Positions 23,857 to 31,512 of a DNA stretch of 33,747 bases are shown here, in pieces. The notes below the pieces were generated by a model. That model saw only the letters and a program-made list of their open reading frames with translations. It was not told the origin of the DNA and ran no database searches. Source of the stretch: Bradyrhizobium sp. NAS96.2 (GTDB taxonomy: Bacteria > Pseudomonadota > Alphaproteobacteria > Rhizobiales > Xanthobacteraceae); NCBI RefSeq assembly GCF_001908235.1, contig NZ_LGHK01000139.1, positions 1 through 33,747 of the forward strand, read 5' to 3'. Position 1 is the stretch's first letter. Each line of letters starts with the position of its first letter. The translations under genes and the position numbers were made by a program.

Positions 23857-25002
23857 ATGCACTACCGATCGTCCTGGATGACCGAGGAACTGGACACCTT
23901 CCGTGACCAGTTCCGCAAATTCCTCGCCAAGGACCTTGCGCCGCACGCCGAGACATGGCGCGCGCAGAAGCTGGTCGACCGCTCGGCCTGGCGCGCGCTC
24001 GGCGAGATGGGCGCGTTGCTGCCGAGCGTGCCTGAGGCCTATGGCGGACTCGGGACCAGCTTTGCCTATGACGCGGCCGTGCTCGATGACCTCGAGAGCA
24101 CCGTCCCGGAATTGACCACCGGCGTCTCCGTGCACAGCGCGATCGTCGCCCATTACATTCTTAACTATGGCTCCGAGGAGCAGAAAAAGCGCTGGCTGCC
24201 GAAGATGGCGTCGGGCGAGATGGTCGGCGCTATCGCGATGACCGAGCCCGGCACCGGCTCCGACCTGCAAAGCATCAAGACCACGGCGAAGAAGCAGGGG
24301 AATTCCTACGTTATCAACGGCCAGAAGACCTTCATCACCAACGGCCAGGCCGCCGATCTCGTGATCGTGGTGGCACGCACCGGAGCGCCGGGCGCCAAGG
24401 GCATTTCGCTGATTGTGGTCGAGACCGCCGGTGCCGAAGGCTATCGGCGCGGGCGCAACCTTGACAAGATCGGCCTGCACGCATCGGACACCTCGGAGCT
24501 GTTCTTCGACAATGTCACGGTGCCGCCGGAGAACCTGCTCGGCAATGAGGAGGGCAACGGCTTCGTGCAGCTGATGCAGCAATTGCCGCAGGAGCGGCTG
24601 TCGCTTGCGATCGGCGCCGTCGCCTCGATGGAGCGCGCGGTCAAGATCACCGCCGAATACACCAAGGAGCGCACCGCGTTCGGCAAGCCGCTGATCGAAT
24701 TCCAGAACACCGCGTTCACGCTCGCCGAGCGCAAGACCGAGGCGATGATCGCCCGCGTGTTCGTCGACTGGTGCGTCGAGCGGCTGGTCGCCGGCGACCT
24801 CGACACCGTGACGGCCTCGATGGCGAAATGGTGGTGCTCGCAGAAGCAGGTCGAGACCGCCGACGAATGCCTGCAGCTGCATGGCGGCTACGGCTACATG
24901 CAGGAATATCCGATCTCGCGGATGTTCATCGATTCCCGCATCCAGAAGATCTATGGCGGCACCAACGAGATCATGAAGGTGTTGATCGCGCGCTCGCTGT
25001 AG
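23857..25002 (+). CDS. Acyl-CoA dehydrogenase
   Basis: This 381-residue FAD-dependent enzyme introduces the trans-2 double bond in an acyl-CoA and passes electrons to ETF. Signatures are AMTEPGTGSDLQ, the GYGYMQEYPISRMF block and the catalytic base Glu371 in YGGTNEIMK (late position, as in short- and medium-chain members). The start at 23857 (MHYRSSWMTEEL) has GAGGGA upstream; an adjacent ATG at 23854 and a farther one at 23827 are alternatives. It supplies the first oxidation step for the locus, behind a repeat that may allow separate control. Confidence 0.93.
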   Translation: MHYRSSWMTEELDTFRDQFRKFLAKDLAPHAETWRAQKLVDRSAWRALGEMGALLPSVPEAYGGLGTSFAYDAAVLDDLESTVPELTTGVSVHSAIVAHYILNYGSEEQKKRWLPKMASGEMVGAIAMTEPGTGSDLQSIKTTAKKQGNSYVINGQKTFITNGQAADLVIVVARTGAPGAKGISLIVVETAGAEGYRRGRNLDKIGLHASDTSELFFDNVTVPPENLLGNEEGNGFVQLMQQLPQERLSLAIGAVASMERAVKITAEYTKERTAFGKPLIEFQNTAFTLAERKTEAMIARVFVDWCVERLVAGDLDTVTASMAKWWCSQKQVETADECLQLHGGYGYMQEYPISRMFIDSRIQKIYGGTNEIMKVLIARSL

Positions 25003-25025
25003 GCAAGCGCGCGATCCCGGCGGCG

Positions 25026-26516
25026 CTACATCGCCCGCACGTTCTTGAGGAACTTGTCGACCTGGACTTCCAGCTCGGAGGCGTTGCTGGCGAGCTCTCC
25101 GGAGGCCGCCAGCACGTTCTCGGCGGCCTTGCTGGCATCGTCGATCGCCTTGGTGGTTCCGTTGATGTTTGCGGTGACCTCCTTGGTGGCCGCGGCCTGT
25201 TCCTCGACGGCGCTGGCGATCACGGTCGATATCTCGCTGATCTGGATGATGACCTGCGAGATCGCCTTCAGCGCGGTGGCGGTGTTGCCGGTCGCCGTCT
25301 GCATTTCGTTGATCTGCGCCGAAATGTCCTCGGTGGCCTTGGCGGTCTGGTTGGCCAGCGCCTTCACCTCGGATGCAACCACGGCAAAGCCGCGTCCGGC
25401 CTCGCCGGCTCGCGCGGACTCGATCGTCGCGTTGAGCGCGAGCAGGTTGGTCTGGCCGGCGATCTGGCTGATCAAAGCGACGACATCGCCGATCTTCTGC
25501 GCCATGGTCACGAGACCCGCGACCAGCTTGTCGGATTTCTCGGCTTCCTCGACCGCCATACGCGCGATACGGCTCGCCTCGGACACCTGGCGGCTGATCT
25601 CGTTGACCGAGGACGACAGCTCTTCGGAGGCAGACGCCGCGCTTGCCGAGCGCTGATTGACGAATTCGGCGGTTGTGGTCAGCGACCGCGCCGTGCCCTG
25701 CATCTGCGTCGAGGCCGACGCCAGCATGCCCGCAAGTCCCTTTACGTTCGTCTCGAAATCGTCGGCCAGCTTGACGTTGCCGGTGACTACCGACCAGCTC
25801 AGCATCGCGCCGGTGTAATTGCCGCGCTTGTCGGTCAGCCCGGAGACCCTGAGGTCAAGCGTTTCCGGGCCGAGTTTGATCTTGGCTGCGTGCGGCAGGT
25901 TCTTGGGATCGCCGACGATGCGGCGCTGATGCTGCGGGTTCTTGTGGAAGATGTCGAACGAGTTGCCGAGGATCTGGTCCGGCCGCACCGGAAGCAGATG
26001 CTTCACCGTGTCGAGCGTCTTGAGGCTGGTCTGGTTGATGTAGGTGATGTTGAAATCGGTGTCGCACATCATGATGTTGATCGGCATGTTGTCGAGCATC
26101 TGCAACAGCCGCTCGGTCTGGGTTTCAAGCCGCGCCTTCTCGGTCGCGAGCTCCCAAGTCAGCATCGGCCCGGTGTAGCGGCCGCGCGAATTGGTCATCG
26201 CCGTCACGGTGAGATCGAGCGTCTCGCCGCCGATGGTGATGCGCGCCTTGTGCGGCAGGTTCTTCGGATCGGACAGCAGCCGGCGCTGATGCTGCGGGTT
26301 CTTGTGAAAGATATCGATCGACTGACCGATCAGCGCGTCGACCTTCACCGGCAGCACATGCTCGATCTTCTTCAGATTCTGCCGCGTCGACTCGTTGATG
26401 TAGGTGATCCTGAAATTGTCCAGCTCGCAGAGCATGACACTGATCGGCATGTCGTCGAACAGCCGATATGAACTGTCCGAGCCGACGACGCTTGCGACAC
26501 TCTTCATCCCCAACAT
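25026..26516 (-). CDS. Soluble methyl-accepting chemotaxis protein with tandem PAS domains
   Basis: This 496-residue protein has no transmembrane segment or signal peptide. Two near-identical PAS-like units cover about residues 20-130 and 138-248; each contains DIFHKNPQHQRR and DPKNLPH, so they arose by duplication. The C-terminal MCP signalling domain (about 290-496) has the conserved hairpin tip SQIAGQTNLLALNATIESARAGEAGRGFAVV (shown by GQTNLLALNATIE and EAGRGFAVVA). It is expected to sit in the cytoplasm with CheA/CheW and sense an internal ligand or redox state. The ATG at 26516 has GGAGG six bases upstream. No che genes are in the window. Confidence 0.93.
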   Translation of the reverse strand: MLGMKSVASVVGSDSSYRLFDDMPISVMLCELDNFRITYINESTRQNLKKIEHVLPVKVDALIGQSIDIFHKNPQHQRRLLSDPKNLPHKARITIGGETLDLTVTAMTNSRGRYTGPMLTWELATEKARLETQTERLLQMLDNMPINIMMCDTDFNITYINQTSLKTLDTVKHLLPVRPDQILGNSFDIFHKNPQHQRRIVGDPKNLPHAAKIKLGPETLDLRVSGLTDKRGNYTGAMLSWSVVTGNVKLADDFETNVKGLAGMLASASTQMQGTARSLTTTAEFVNQRSASAASASEELSSSVNEISRQVSEASRIARMAVEEAEKSDKLVAGLVTMAQKIGDVVALISQIAGQTNLLALNATIESARAGEAGRGFAVVASEVKALANQTAKATEDISAQINEMQTATGNTATALKAISQVIIQISEISTVIASAVEEQAAATKEVTANINGTTKAIDDASKAAENVLAASGELASNASELEVQVDKFLKNVRAM

Positions 26517-27320
26517 GCATTGCCTCCAGCATTGATATCAATTGGTGAACTGAAAACGCGGCGCCTGACCGGCAGCAGAAAACATTCCGCTGCCGCGTAG
26601 CGGGCAGGTGCGATACACGATTTACAATTTCTGACTGCATGAAACGGTAGGCGATTCGAGTTCCATCCAGAAGTGCATGCAATGAGCTGTGCGTGATCGC
26701 GCCAGGCATCACGCGTGGTGCATGCAATGAGCGCCGCCGAAATCGGCGCGCAAGGCGCCGATTTGCTGCGAAATTGGTGCGATCTCGTGGAGAAGTCGCG
26801 AAGTGACCTCGCGTCGCACCGTAGTCTTACGGGAACGAGCGCGTGCGCACTTAATGTTTGTTAGTGTGCATTTGATGGAAAGTGTATGCAGATTGTGCCA
26901 CGCTGTGGTCACGCGCGCCGCAAAGTGCATCGTGCCAATCGTCTCGCGTTGTCGTCGCGCGCCTTGGTACTGACGGTGCAGTTTGCGGATCGTCTTCTCG
27001 CTCGCACACTGCTGCGTCGCCGATAGAGCCATTGAAAGAAGCTCGCGCAGGTTGATCCGGGCGACGCACGATCTGTCTGTCGATCGCAGGACGATGACGA
27101 CCGGCTTGCGCGCCGGCCGGGCCGCCGCGATCCAGCCGGTGATCGTCCGCTCTGCGGAAATCGACGACGAAACGACGTTGCCCATTGCCTATCGCATGGC
27201 TTGACGCCGCTGCGGCCTCGCGGCGCGGCTTCGGCCTTGCACCATATTTCGGTCTATCATACCCCGTGGGACCACGTTCCGCGCGACGCCAAGGCGCGCC
27301 AGTAGCCGCAGGGAGCCCTC
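26517..27320. other. About 800-base intergenic region, no convincing gene
   Basis: No frame here has family features or good codon pattern. A 15-base direct repeat GTGCATGCAATGAGC occurs at 26673-26687 and 26718-26732. A locally AT-rich patch lies around 26850-26900, with an imperfect inverted repeat TGCGCAC...GTGTGCA. The region holds the promoters of the divergent chemoreceptor and ThDP enzyme genes, but I could not place a firm -35/-10 pair. Confidence 0.5.
26673..26732. repeat. Direct repeat GTGCATGCAATGAGC, two copies
   Basis: Exact 15-base copies at 26673-26687 and 26718-26732 are spaced 45 bases start to start and contain the palindrome TGCATGCA. They lie upstream of the chemoreceptor gene and could be regulator sites or the remains of a small duplication. 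Confidence 0.7.
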
Positions 27321-28982
27321 ATGACCAAAAGCAATGCCCGCACCGGAGGCCAGATCCTGATCGACCAGCTGGTCGCGCAAGGCGTGGAACACGTCACCTG
27401 CGTGCCGGGCGAGAGCTATCTGGCAGCGCTCGACGCGCTGCATGACAGCCCGATCGACGTCGTGATCTGCCGCGCCGAGGGCGGTGCCGCGATGATGGCG
27501 GAGGCCTATGGCAAGCTCACCGGACGTCCCGGCATCTGCTTCGTCACCCGCGGCCCTGGCTCGACAAACGCGGCCCATGGCGTGCACATCGCGATGCAGG
27601 ATTCGACCCCGATGATCCTGTTCGTCGGCCAGGTCGACACCGGCATGCGCGAGCGTGAGGCGTTCCAGGAGCTCGACTACAAGGCGGTGTTCGGCACCAT
27701 GGCGAAATGGGCGGTCGAGATTGATCGTCCCGACCGTATTCCGGAGCTGGTCGCGCGCGCGTTCCGCGTCGCGCTGCAGGGCCGTCCCGGCCCGGTCGTG
27801 ATCTCGCTGCCGGAGAACATGCTGACCGAAACCGCAGCCGTCGCCGACGCGCCGAAGGTCGAGCCCGCGGCGACCTGGCCGTCGCCATCGGATCTCGAAC
27901 GCCTCGGTGCGATGCTCGCATCCGCCAAGGCGCCGATCGTGGTGCTCGGCGGCTCGGGCTGGACCGAACAGGCGGCGAAGGGCATCGCGCGCTTTGCCGA
28001 GCGTTTTGATCTCCCGGTTGCCACCTCGTTCCGCCGCGCCGCGCTGATCGATGCCGATCACTCGCATTATGCCGGCGATCTCGGCATCGGCCCGAGCCCG
28101 AGACTGAAAGACCGCATCACCGGGGCCGACGTCATTCTTTTGATCGGCGGCCGCATGTCGGAAATGCCGTCGTCGTCCTACACGCTGCTCGACATCCCCA
28201 CACCGAGCCAGAAGCTGATCCACGTCCATCCCGGCTCTGAAGAGCTCGGCCGCGTCTACCAGCCGACACTGGCGATCCAGGCGACGCCCGCAGCCTTCGC
28301 CGCCGCGGTCGAGACCATGAAGCCCGCGGCCGCGCCCGCCTGGAAGGGCGAGGCGGCGAAGGCGCACGCGGACTATCTGGCCTGGACCGACAAGCCGCGC
28401 GAGTTGCCCGGCAGTTTCCAATATGGCGAGGTCGTGACCTGGTTGCGCGATCGCCTGCCGAAGGATGCGATCGTCTGCAACGGCGCCGGCAACTATGCCG
28501 GCTGGATTCATCGCCACCATCGCTTCCACAGCTTCGCGGCGCAGCTCGCGCCGACCTCGGGCTCGATGGGCTATGGCGTGCCGGCGGCCGTGATGGCCAA
28601 GCGGCATCATCCGGATCGCGTCGTCGTCGCGTTCGCCGGCGACGGTTGCTTCCTGATGAACGGGCAGGAGTTCGCCACCGCCGTCCAGTACGACGCGCCG
28701 CTGATCGTGGTCGTCATCGACAACGCGCAATACGGCACCATCCGCATGCATCAGGAGCGCGACTATCCCGGCCGCGTCGTCGGCACCCAGCTCAAGAATC
28801 CGGACTTCGCGCTTTATGCCAAGGCGTTCGGCGGCCATGGCGAGCGGGTCGAGCGCACCGAAGATTTCGCGCCAGCCTTCGAGCGGGCGCTGGCCTCCGG
28901 CAAACCCGCGATCCTGCACTGCCTGGTCGATCAGCGCGCGCTGTCGGTCGGCAAGGACTTCCAGCCGCAGGCCGCGAGCTGA
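27321..28982 (+). CDS. Thiamine-diphosphate-dependent enzyme, acetolactate-synthase-like
   Basis: This 553-residue protein has the three-domain ThDP fold. The catalytic Glu is Glu53 in CRAEGGAAMMAEAYGKL, the central domain covers about 190-330, and the cofactor motif starts GDG at 440-442 and ends VVIDNAQYG, where many relatives have NNG. The family includes acetolactate synthase, glyoxylate carboligase, sulfoacetaldehyde acetyltransferase and benzoylformate decarboxylase. Lack of a small subunit gene and overlap with an amino-acid-type oxidoreductase argue for a catabolic 2-oxo acid enzyme, which is inference. The start at 27321 follows GGGAGCC. Confidence 0.9.
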   Translation: MTKSNARTGGQILIDQLVAQGVEHVTCVPGESYLAALDALHDSPIDVVICRAEGGAAMMAEAYGKLTGRPGICFVTRGPGSTNAAHGVHIAMQDSTPMILFVGQVDTGMREREAFQELDYKAVFGTMAKWAVEIDRPDRIPELVARAFRVALQGRPGPVVISLPENMLTETAAVADAPKVEPAATWPSPSDLERLGAMLASAKAPIVVLGGSGWTEQAAKGIARFAERFDLPVATSFRRAALIDADHSHYAGDLGIGPSPRLKDRITGADVILLIGGRMSEMPSSSYTLLDIPTPSQKLIHVHPGSEELGRVYQPTLAIQATPAAFAAAVETMKPAAAPAWKGEAAKAHADYLAWTDKPRELPGSFQYGEVVTWLRDRLPKDAIVCNGAGNYAGWIHRHHRFHSFAAQLAPTSGSMGYGVPAAVMAKRHHPDRVVVAFAGDGCFLMNGQEFATAVQYDAPLIVVVIDNAQYGTIRMHQERDYPGRVVGTQLKNPDFALYAKAFGGHGERVERTEDFAPAFERALASGKPAILHCLVDQRALSVGKDFQPQAAS

Positions 28983-30253
28983 TGCCAGAGTCAGCCGGCC
29001 GTCACGTCGCGATCATCGGCGCCGGCGCGGTCGGCGTGATCAGCGCCATCGAGGCGCTGCGTTGCGGCCACCGCGTCACGCTGATCGATCCGGGCGAACC
29101 CGGCGGTCAGCAGGCGGCGAGCTACGGCAATGCCGGCTGGCTGTCGTCGCATTCGGTGATCCCGCCGGCCGAGCCTGGCACCTGGAAGAAGGTGCCGGGC
29201 TTTCTGATGGACCCGCTCGGGCCGCTCGCGATCCGCTGGTCGTACCTGCCGAAGGCCTTGCCGTGGCTCATCAAGTATCTGCTGTCGAGCTGGACCGAGG
29301 CGCAGGTCGAGGCCACCGCGCGGGCGATGCGCGATCTCCTGAAGGATGCACCGCTGCTGCACCGGCAGCTCGCCGAGGAAGCCGGCGTCCCCGAGCTGAT
29401 CGAGCGGCGCGGGGTGATGCACGTGTTTCCCTCGCGCGCGCCGTTCGACCGTGACCTCGGCTGGCGCATCCGCAAGCGCGTCGGCATCGAATGGCTGGAG
29501 CTCGATGAAGACGAGATGCGTCAGCGCGAGCCCGATCTGCATCCGCGCTACAAGTTCGGCGTCGTGGTCGAGGAGGCCGGACGCTGCCGCGATCCCGGCG
29601 CCTATGTCGCGGCGCTCGCCGCGCATGCGATCGCGAACGGCGCCGAGCGCGTCGCCGCCAAGGCCACAGGCCTCAGGCTTGCGGGTGACAGGCTGGTTGC
29701 CGTGGTCACCGAGAGCGGCGAGATCGCCTGCGATGCGGCGGTCGTCGCTGCGGGCGCGCGCTCGAAGCAGCTGACCGTATCGATCGGCGATCCGCTGCCG
29801 CTGGAAACCGAGCGCGGCTATCACGTCATGATCGACAGCCCGGAATCCGGACCGCGCAATTCGATGATGGCCTCGGACGCCAAGATGGTCGTCAACTGGA
29901 CCGACAAGGGCCTGCGCGCCGCCGGCACGGTGGAGATCGCCGGGCTCGACGCCGAGCCGAACTGGCAGCGCGCCGAGATCCTGCGCGAGCATCTCTTCAG
30001 CATGTTCCCGAAGCTGCCAAGGGATATCCCGCCATCGCGCATCAAGACCTGGTTCGGCCATCGCCCGAGCATGCCCGACGGACGCCCCTGCATCGGCCAC
30101 AGCCGCGCCTCGCGCGATGTCGTCTATGCCTTCGGCCACGGTCATGTCGGCCTGGTCGGCTCGGCCCGCACCGGCCGACTGGTCGCGCAATTGCTCAGCG
30201 GCGAGACGCCGGAGATTCCGCTTCAGCCGTTCGCGCCGTCGCGATTTCTGTAA
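28982..30253 (+). CDS. FAD-dependent oxidoreductase, DadA/D-amino-acid dehydrogenase-like
   Basis: This 423-residue DAO-family flavoprotein has a dinucleotide-binding GAGAVG at 13-18 and the DadA-like N-terminal block ASYGNAGWLSSHSVIPPAEPG (seen as SYGNAGWLS and IPPAEPG). Near the C-terminus come WFGHRPSMPDGRPCIG and GHGHVGLVGSARTGRLVA. It should oxidise an amine or D-amino acid to the imine, passing electrons to the respiratory chain. The ATG overlaps the ThDP enzyme stop by one base (TGATG), so the two are translationally coupled: the oxidoreductase could deliver the 2-oxo acid that the ThDP enzyme uses. Confidence 0.92.
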   Translation: MPESAGRHVAIIGAGAVGVISAIEALRCGHRVTLIDPGEPGGQQAASYGNAGWLSSHSVIPPAEPGTWKKVPGFLMDPLGPLAIRWSYLPKALPWLIKYLLSSWTEAQVEATARAMRDLLKDAPLLHRQLAEEAGVPELIERRGVMHVFPSRAPFDRDLGWRIRKRVGIEWLELDEDEMRQREPDLHPRYKFGVVVEEAGRCRDPGAYVAALAAHAIANGAERVAAKATGLRLAGDRLVAVVTESGEIACDAAVVAAGARSKQLTVSIGDPLPLETERGYHVMIDSPESGPRNSMMASDAKMVVNWTDKGLRAAGTVEIAGLDAEPNWQRAEILREHLFSMFPKLPRDIPPSRIKTWFGHRPSMPDGRPCIGHSRASRDVVYAFGHGHVGLVGSARTGRLVAQLLSGETPEIPLQPFAPSRFL

Positions 30254-30266
30254 GGCGACGCGGAGC

Positions 30267-30500
30267 TCAGCTCTCGCCGGCCCACGCCGTGATCGCCGCC
30301 GGTGCGATCACGCGCCGTGGCATGTGCGGATTGATCGTGCCGGCGCTGACGTCCTGGGTCTGAACGAGCAGGGTGCGTGCGAACGCCTTGGCATCCTGCT
30401 CGGATGTGAAGGTGCGTGTCTGGCGCGCGAAGCGATGATGTCCGGCGTCGGGATCTCTCAGCGCGAACGAGACGTACCAGATGGCCTTGTCCGTCTTCAT
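30267..30500 (-). CDS. Small hypothetical protein
   Basis: This 77-residue protein begins MKTDKAIWYVSFALRDPDAG and continues with TFTSEQDAKAFARTLLVQTQDVSAGTINPH (core: EQDAKAFARTLL). The pattern of a short beta-strand followed by an E-x-DAKAFA helix resembles small SPOR- or DRBM-like one-domain proteins, but I cannot name a family. There is no signal peptide or membrane segment. It converges with the DadA-like gene 13 bases away. The ribosome binding site is weak. Confidence 0.65.
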   Translation of the reverse strand: MKTDKAIWYVSFALRDPDAGHHRFARQTRTFTSEQDAKAFARTLLVQTQDVSAGTINPHMPRRVIAPAAITAWAGES

Positions 30501-30824
30501 CGCGAGGCTCTGGCGGAAGTGGTCCGCTCGCGCGATCGGGACGTCTTGCTGGATGCTGGAGATGCAATTTGTGCCAAATGAAAGATCCTGAAGTGCAACG
30601 GATGCCGGCTAATGTCCGCGGCGGGTAGCCGCGCTTCGCCACGCATATCGGAGCTAGCAGTATATTACCGTTCAACCGGCGGGTGAATGACAATACGGCG
30701 ACGCCACGGTGGTTCCAATCGGCCGATTGCTGCACCACATGTTGGCATCCCACCGGAACATCGATTTCCTCCATGTGTTGTCCGCTCTTTCGGGGCCGAG
30801 AGCGTGCGGTAACGGGAGGCCGAG
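30501..30824. other. Intergenic region without a supported gene
   Basis: These 324 bases lie between the small minus-strand gene and the avidin-like gene. I see a mildly AT-rich patch near 30655-30675 that might contain the promoter of either neighbour, and a short GC hairpin around 30618-30635 (CCGCGGCGGGTAGCCGCG). Frames overlapping this stretch have no recognisable features. Confidence 0.4.
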
Positions 30825-31196
30825 ATGACGTGGGTCGGCAAGTGGCAGAACCAGTATGGATCGATCGTCGAAATCACCAGCGAGGCGGATGGCCGCATCG
30901 AGGGGACCTTTCGTACCGCGCTTGCCGATAGCGGCTTTTACGGTCAGACGGTCCCGATCGTCGGCCTCCACCAGGGCAATTGCATCGGCTTTTCGTCGGT
31001 CGGGTCTTCGGCGGCGGGCGATCGTGTCGTCTCCTATGCCGGTTTGCTTCGCGACGGGAAAATGGAAACGGCGTGGTTCGTGGTGTCGGACAAGGCGCTG
31101 GTTGCAGCCGGGGAGGGCGAACCGGCGACACTGAAGCCGTTGAATTGGTGGCGAGCGGTCACGACAAGCATCGATACCTTTGAACGGGTGATGTAG
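30825..31196 (+). CDS. Avidin/streptavidin-like protein, no signal peptide
   Basis: This 123-residue protein has the strand order of the avidin barrel. It opens WVGKWQNQYGSIVEIT, continues DGRIEGTFRTAL, then has an inner-strand METAWFVVSDKA and ends NWWRAVTTSIDTFERV, all recognisable against streptavidin. By-eye alignment keeps Asn9 (N23), Ser13 (S27), Trp84 (W108), Trp109 (W120) and Asp117 (D128) of the biotin pocket. It changes Tyr43 to Phe29, Ser45 to Thr31, Trp92 to Tyr71 and Trp79 to a Gly. Unlike secreted streptavidin and bradavidin it lacks an export signal, so it should be cytoplasmic. GGGAGG five bases before the ATG supports the start. Biotin binding is doubtful; the ligand is unknown. 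Confidence 0.8.
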   Translation: MTWVGKWQNQYGSIVEITSEADGRIEGTFRTALADSGFYGQTVPIVGLHQGNCIGFSSVGSSAAGDRVVSYAGLLRDGKMETAWFVVSDKALVAAGEGEPATLKPLNWWRAVTTSIDTFERVM

Positions 31197-31202
31197 CGCC
31201 GA

Positions 31203-31391
31203 CTACGTGGATTCGCTCTCCTTGCGCGCCGCGGCAACGGTGCTTTCGACTTCCGCGGCGAGAGCACTCAGATGCTCGGCAAGCTTGCTGAACAGCTCGC
31301 GCTTTCGGACGTCGGTTGCCAGGTCGCGGATCAACGCGCACTCCGCCGCGTCGGTGCGAAGTTTTTCGAGATGCGTCAGCATGTCCTGCAT
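31203..31391 (-). CDS. Small hypothetical protein, helical
   Basis: This 62-residue protein starts at the ATG at 31391 with GGGGA six bases upstream. The sequence MQDMLTHLEKLRTDAAECAL then RDLATDVRKRELFSKLAEHLSALAAEVE is predicted as two amphipathic helices. I recall short proteins of this type, with the A-E-C-x-L-I and KRELF-x-KLAEHL blocks, as common in Bradyrhizobium, without assigned function. A longer frame to 31607 overlaps the kinase gene and is not supported. It lies 121 bases downstream of the hybrid kinase on the same strand. Confidence 0.7.
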   Translation of the reverse strand: MQDMLTHLEKLRTDAAECALIRDLATDVRKRELFSKLAEHLSALAAEVESTVAAARKESEST

Positions 31392-31512
31392 TTCCGGTCC
31401 CCGAATGCGGCTTTCCACCAACGGTAAGGTGGCACGGAAGCCTGCGACAATAACCTGTGATAATTTGCCGCCGGACCTCAGGCGGGAGACAATCGCACGC
31501 ATCCTGCGAATA

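Noticed and set aside
26885..26930. Sigma-54-like TGGCAC...GCAT on the minus strand
   Set aside because: The spacing between GG and GC is eight bases instead of ten, so it does not fit the -24/-12 consensus.
26709..27185. 158-residue minus-strand frame in the large intergenic gap
   Set aside because: The sequence is basic and low in family-like features, has no good ribosome binding site, and runs through the direct repeat. Treated as non-coding.
27237..27260. TTGCAC...TATCAT as a promoter for the ThDP enzyme
   Set aside because: The spacer is only 12 bases, too short for a sigma-70 promoter.
27189..28919. 576-residue minus-strand frame opposite the ThDP enzyme
   Set aside because: A mirror frame of a strongly supported gene; no domain recognised.
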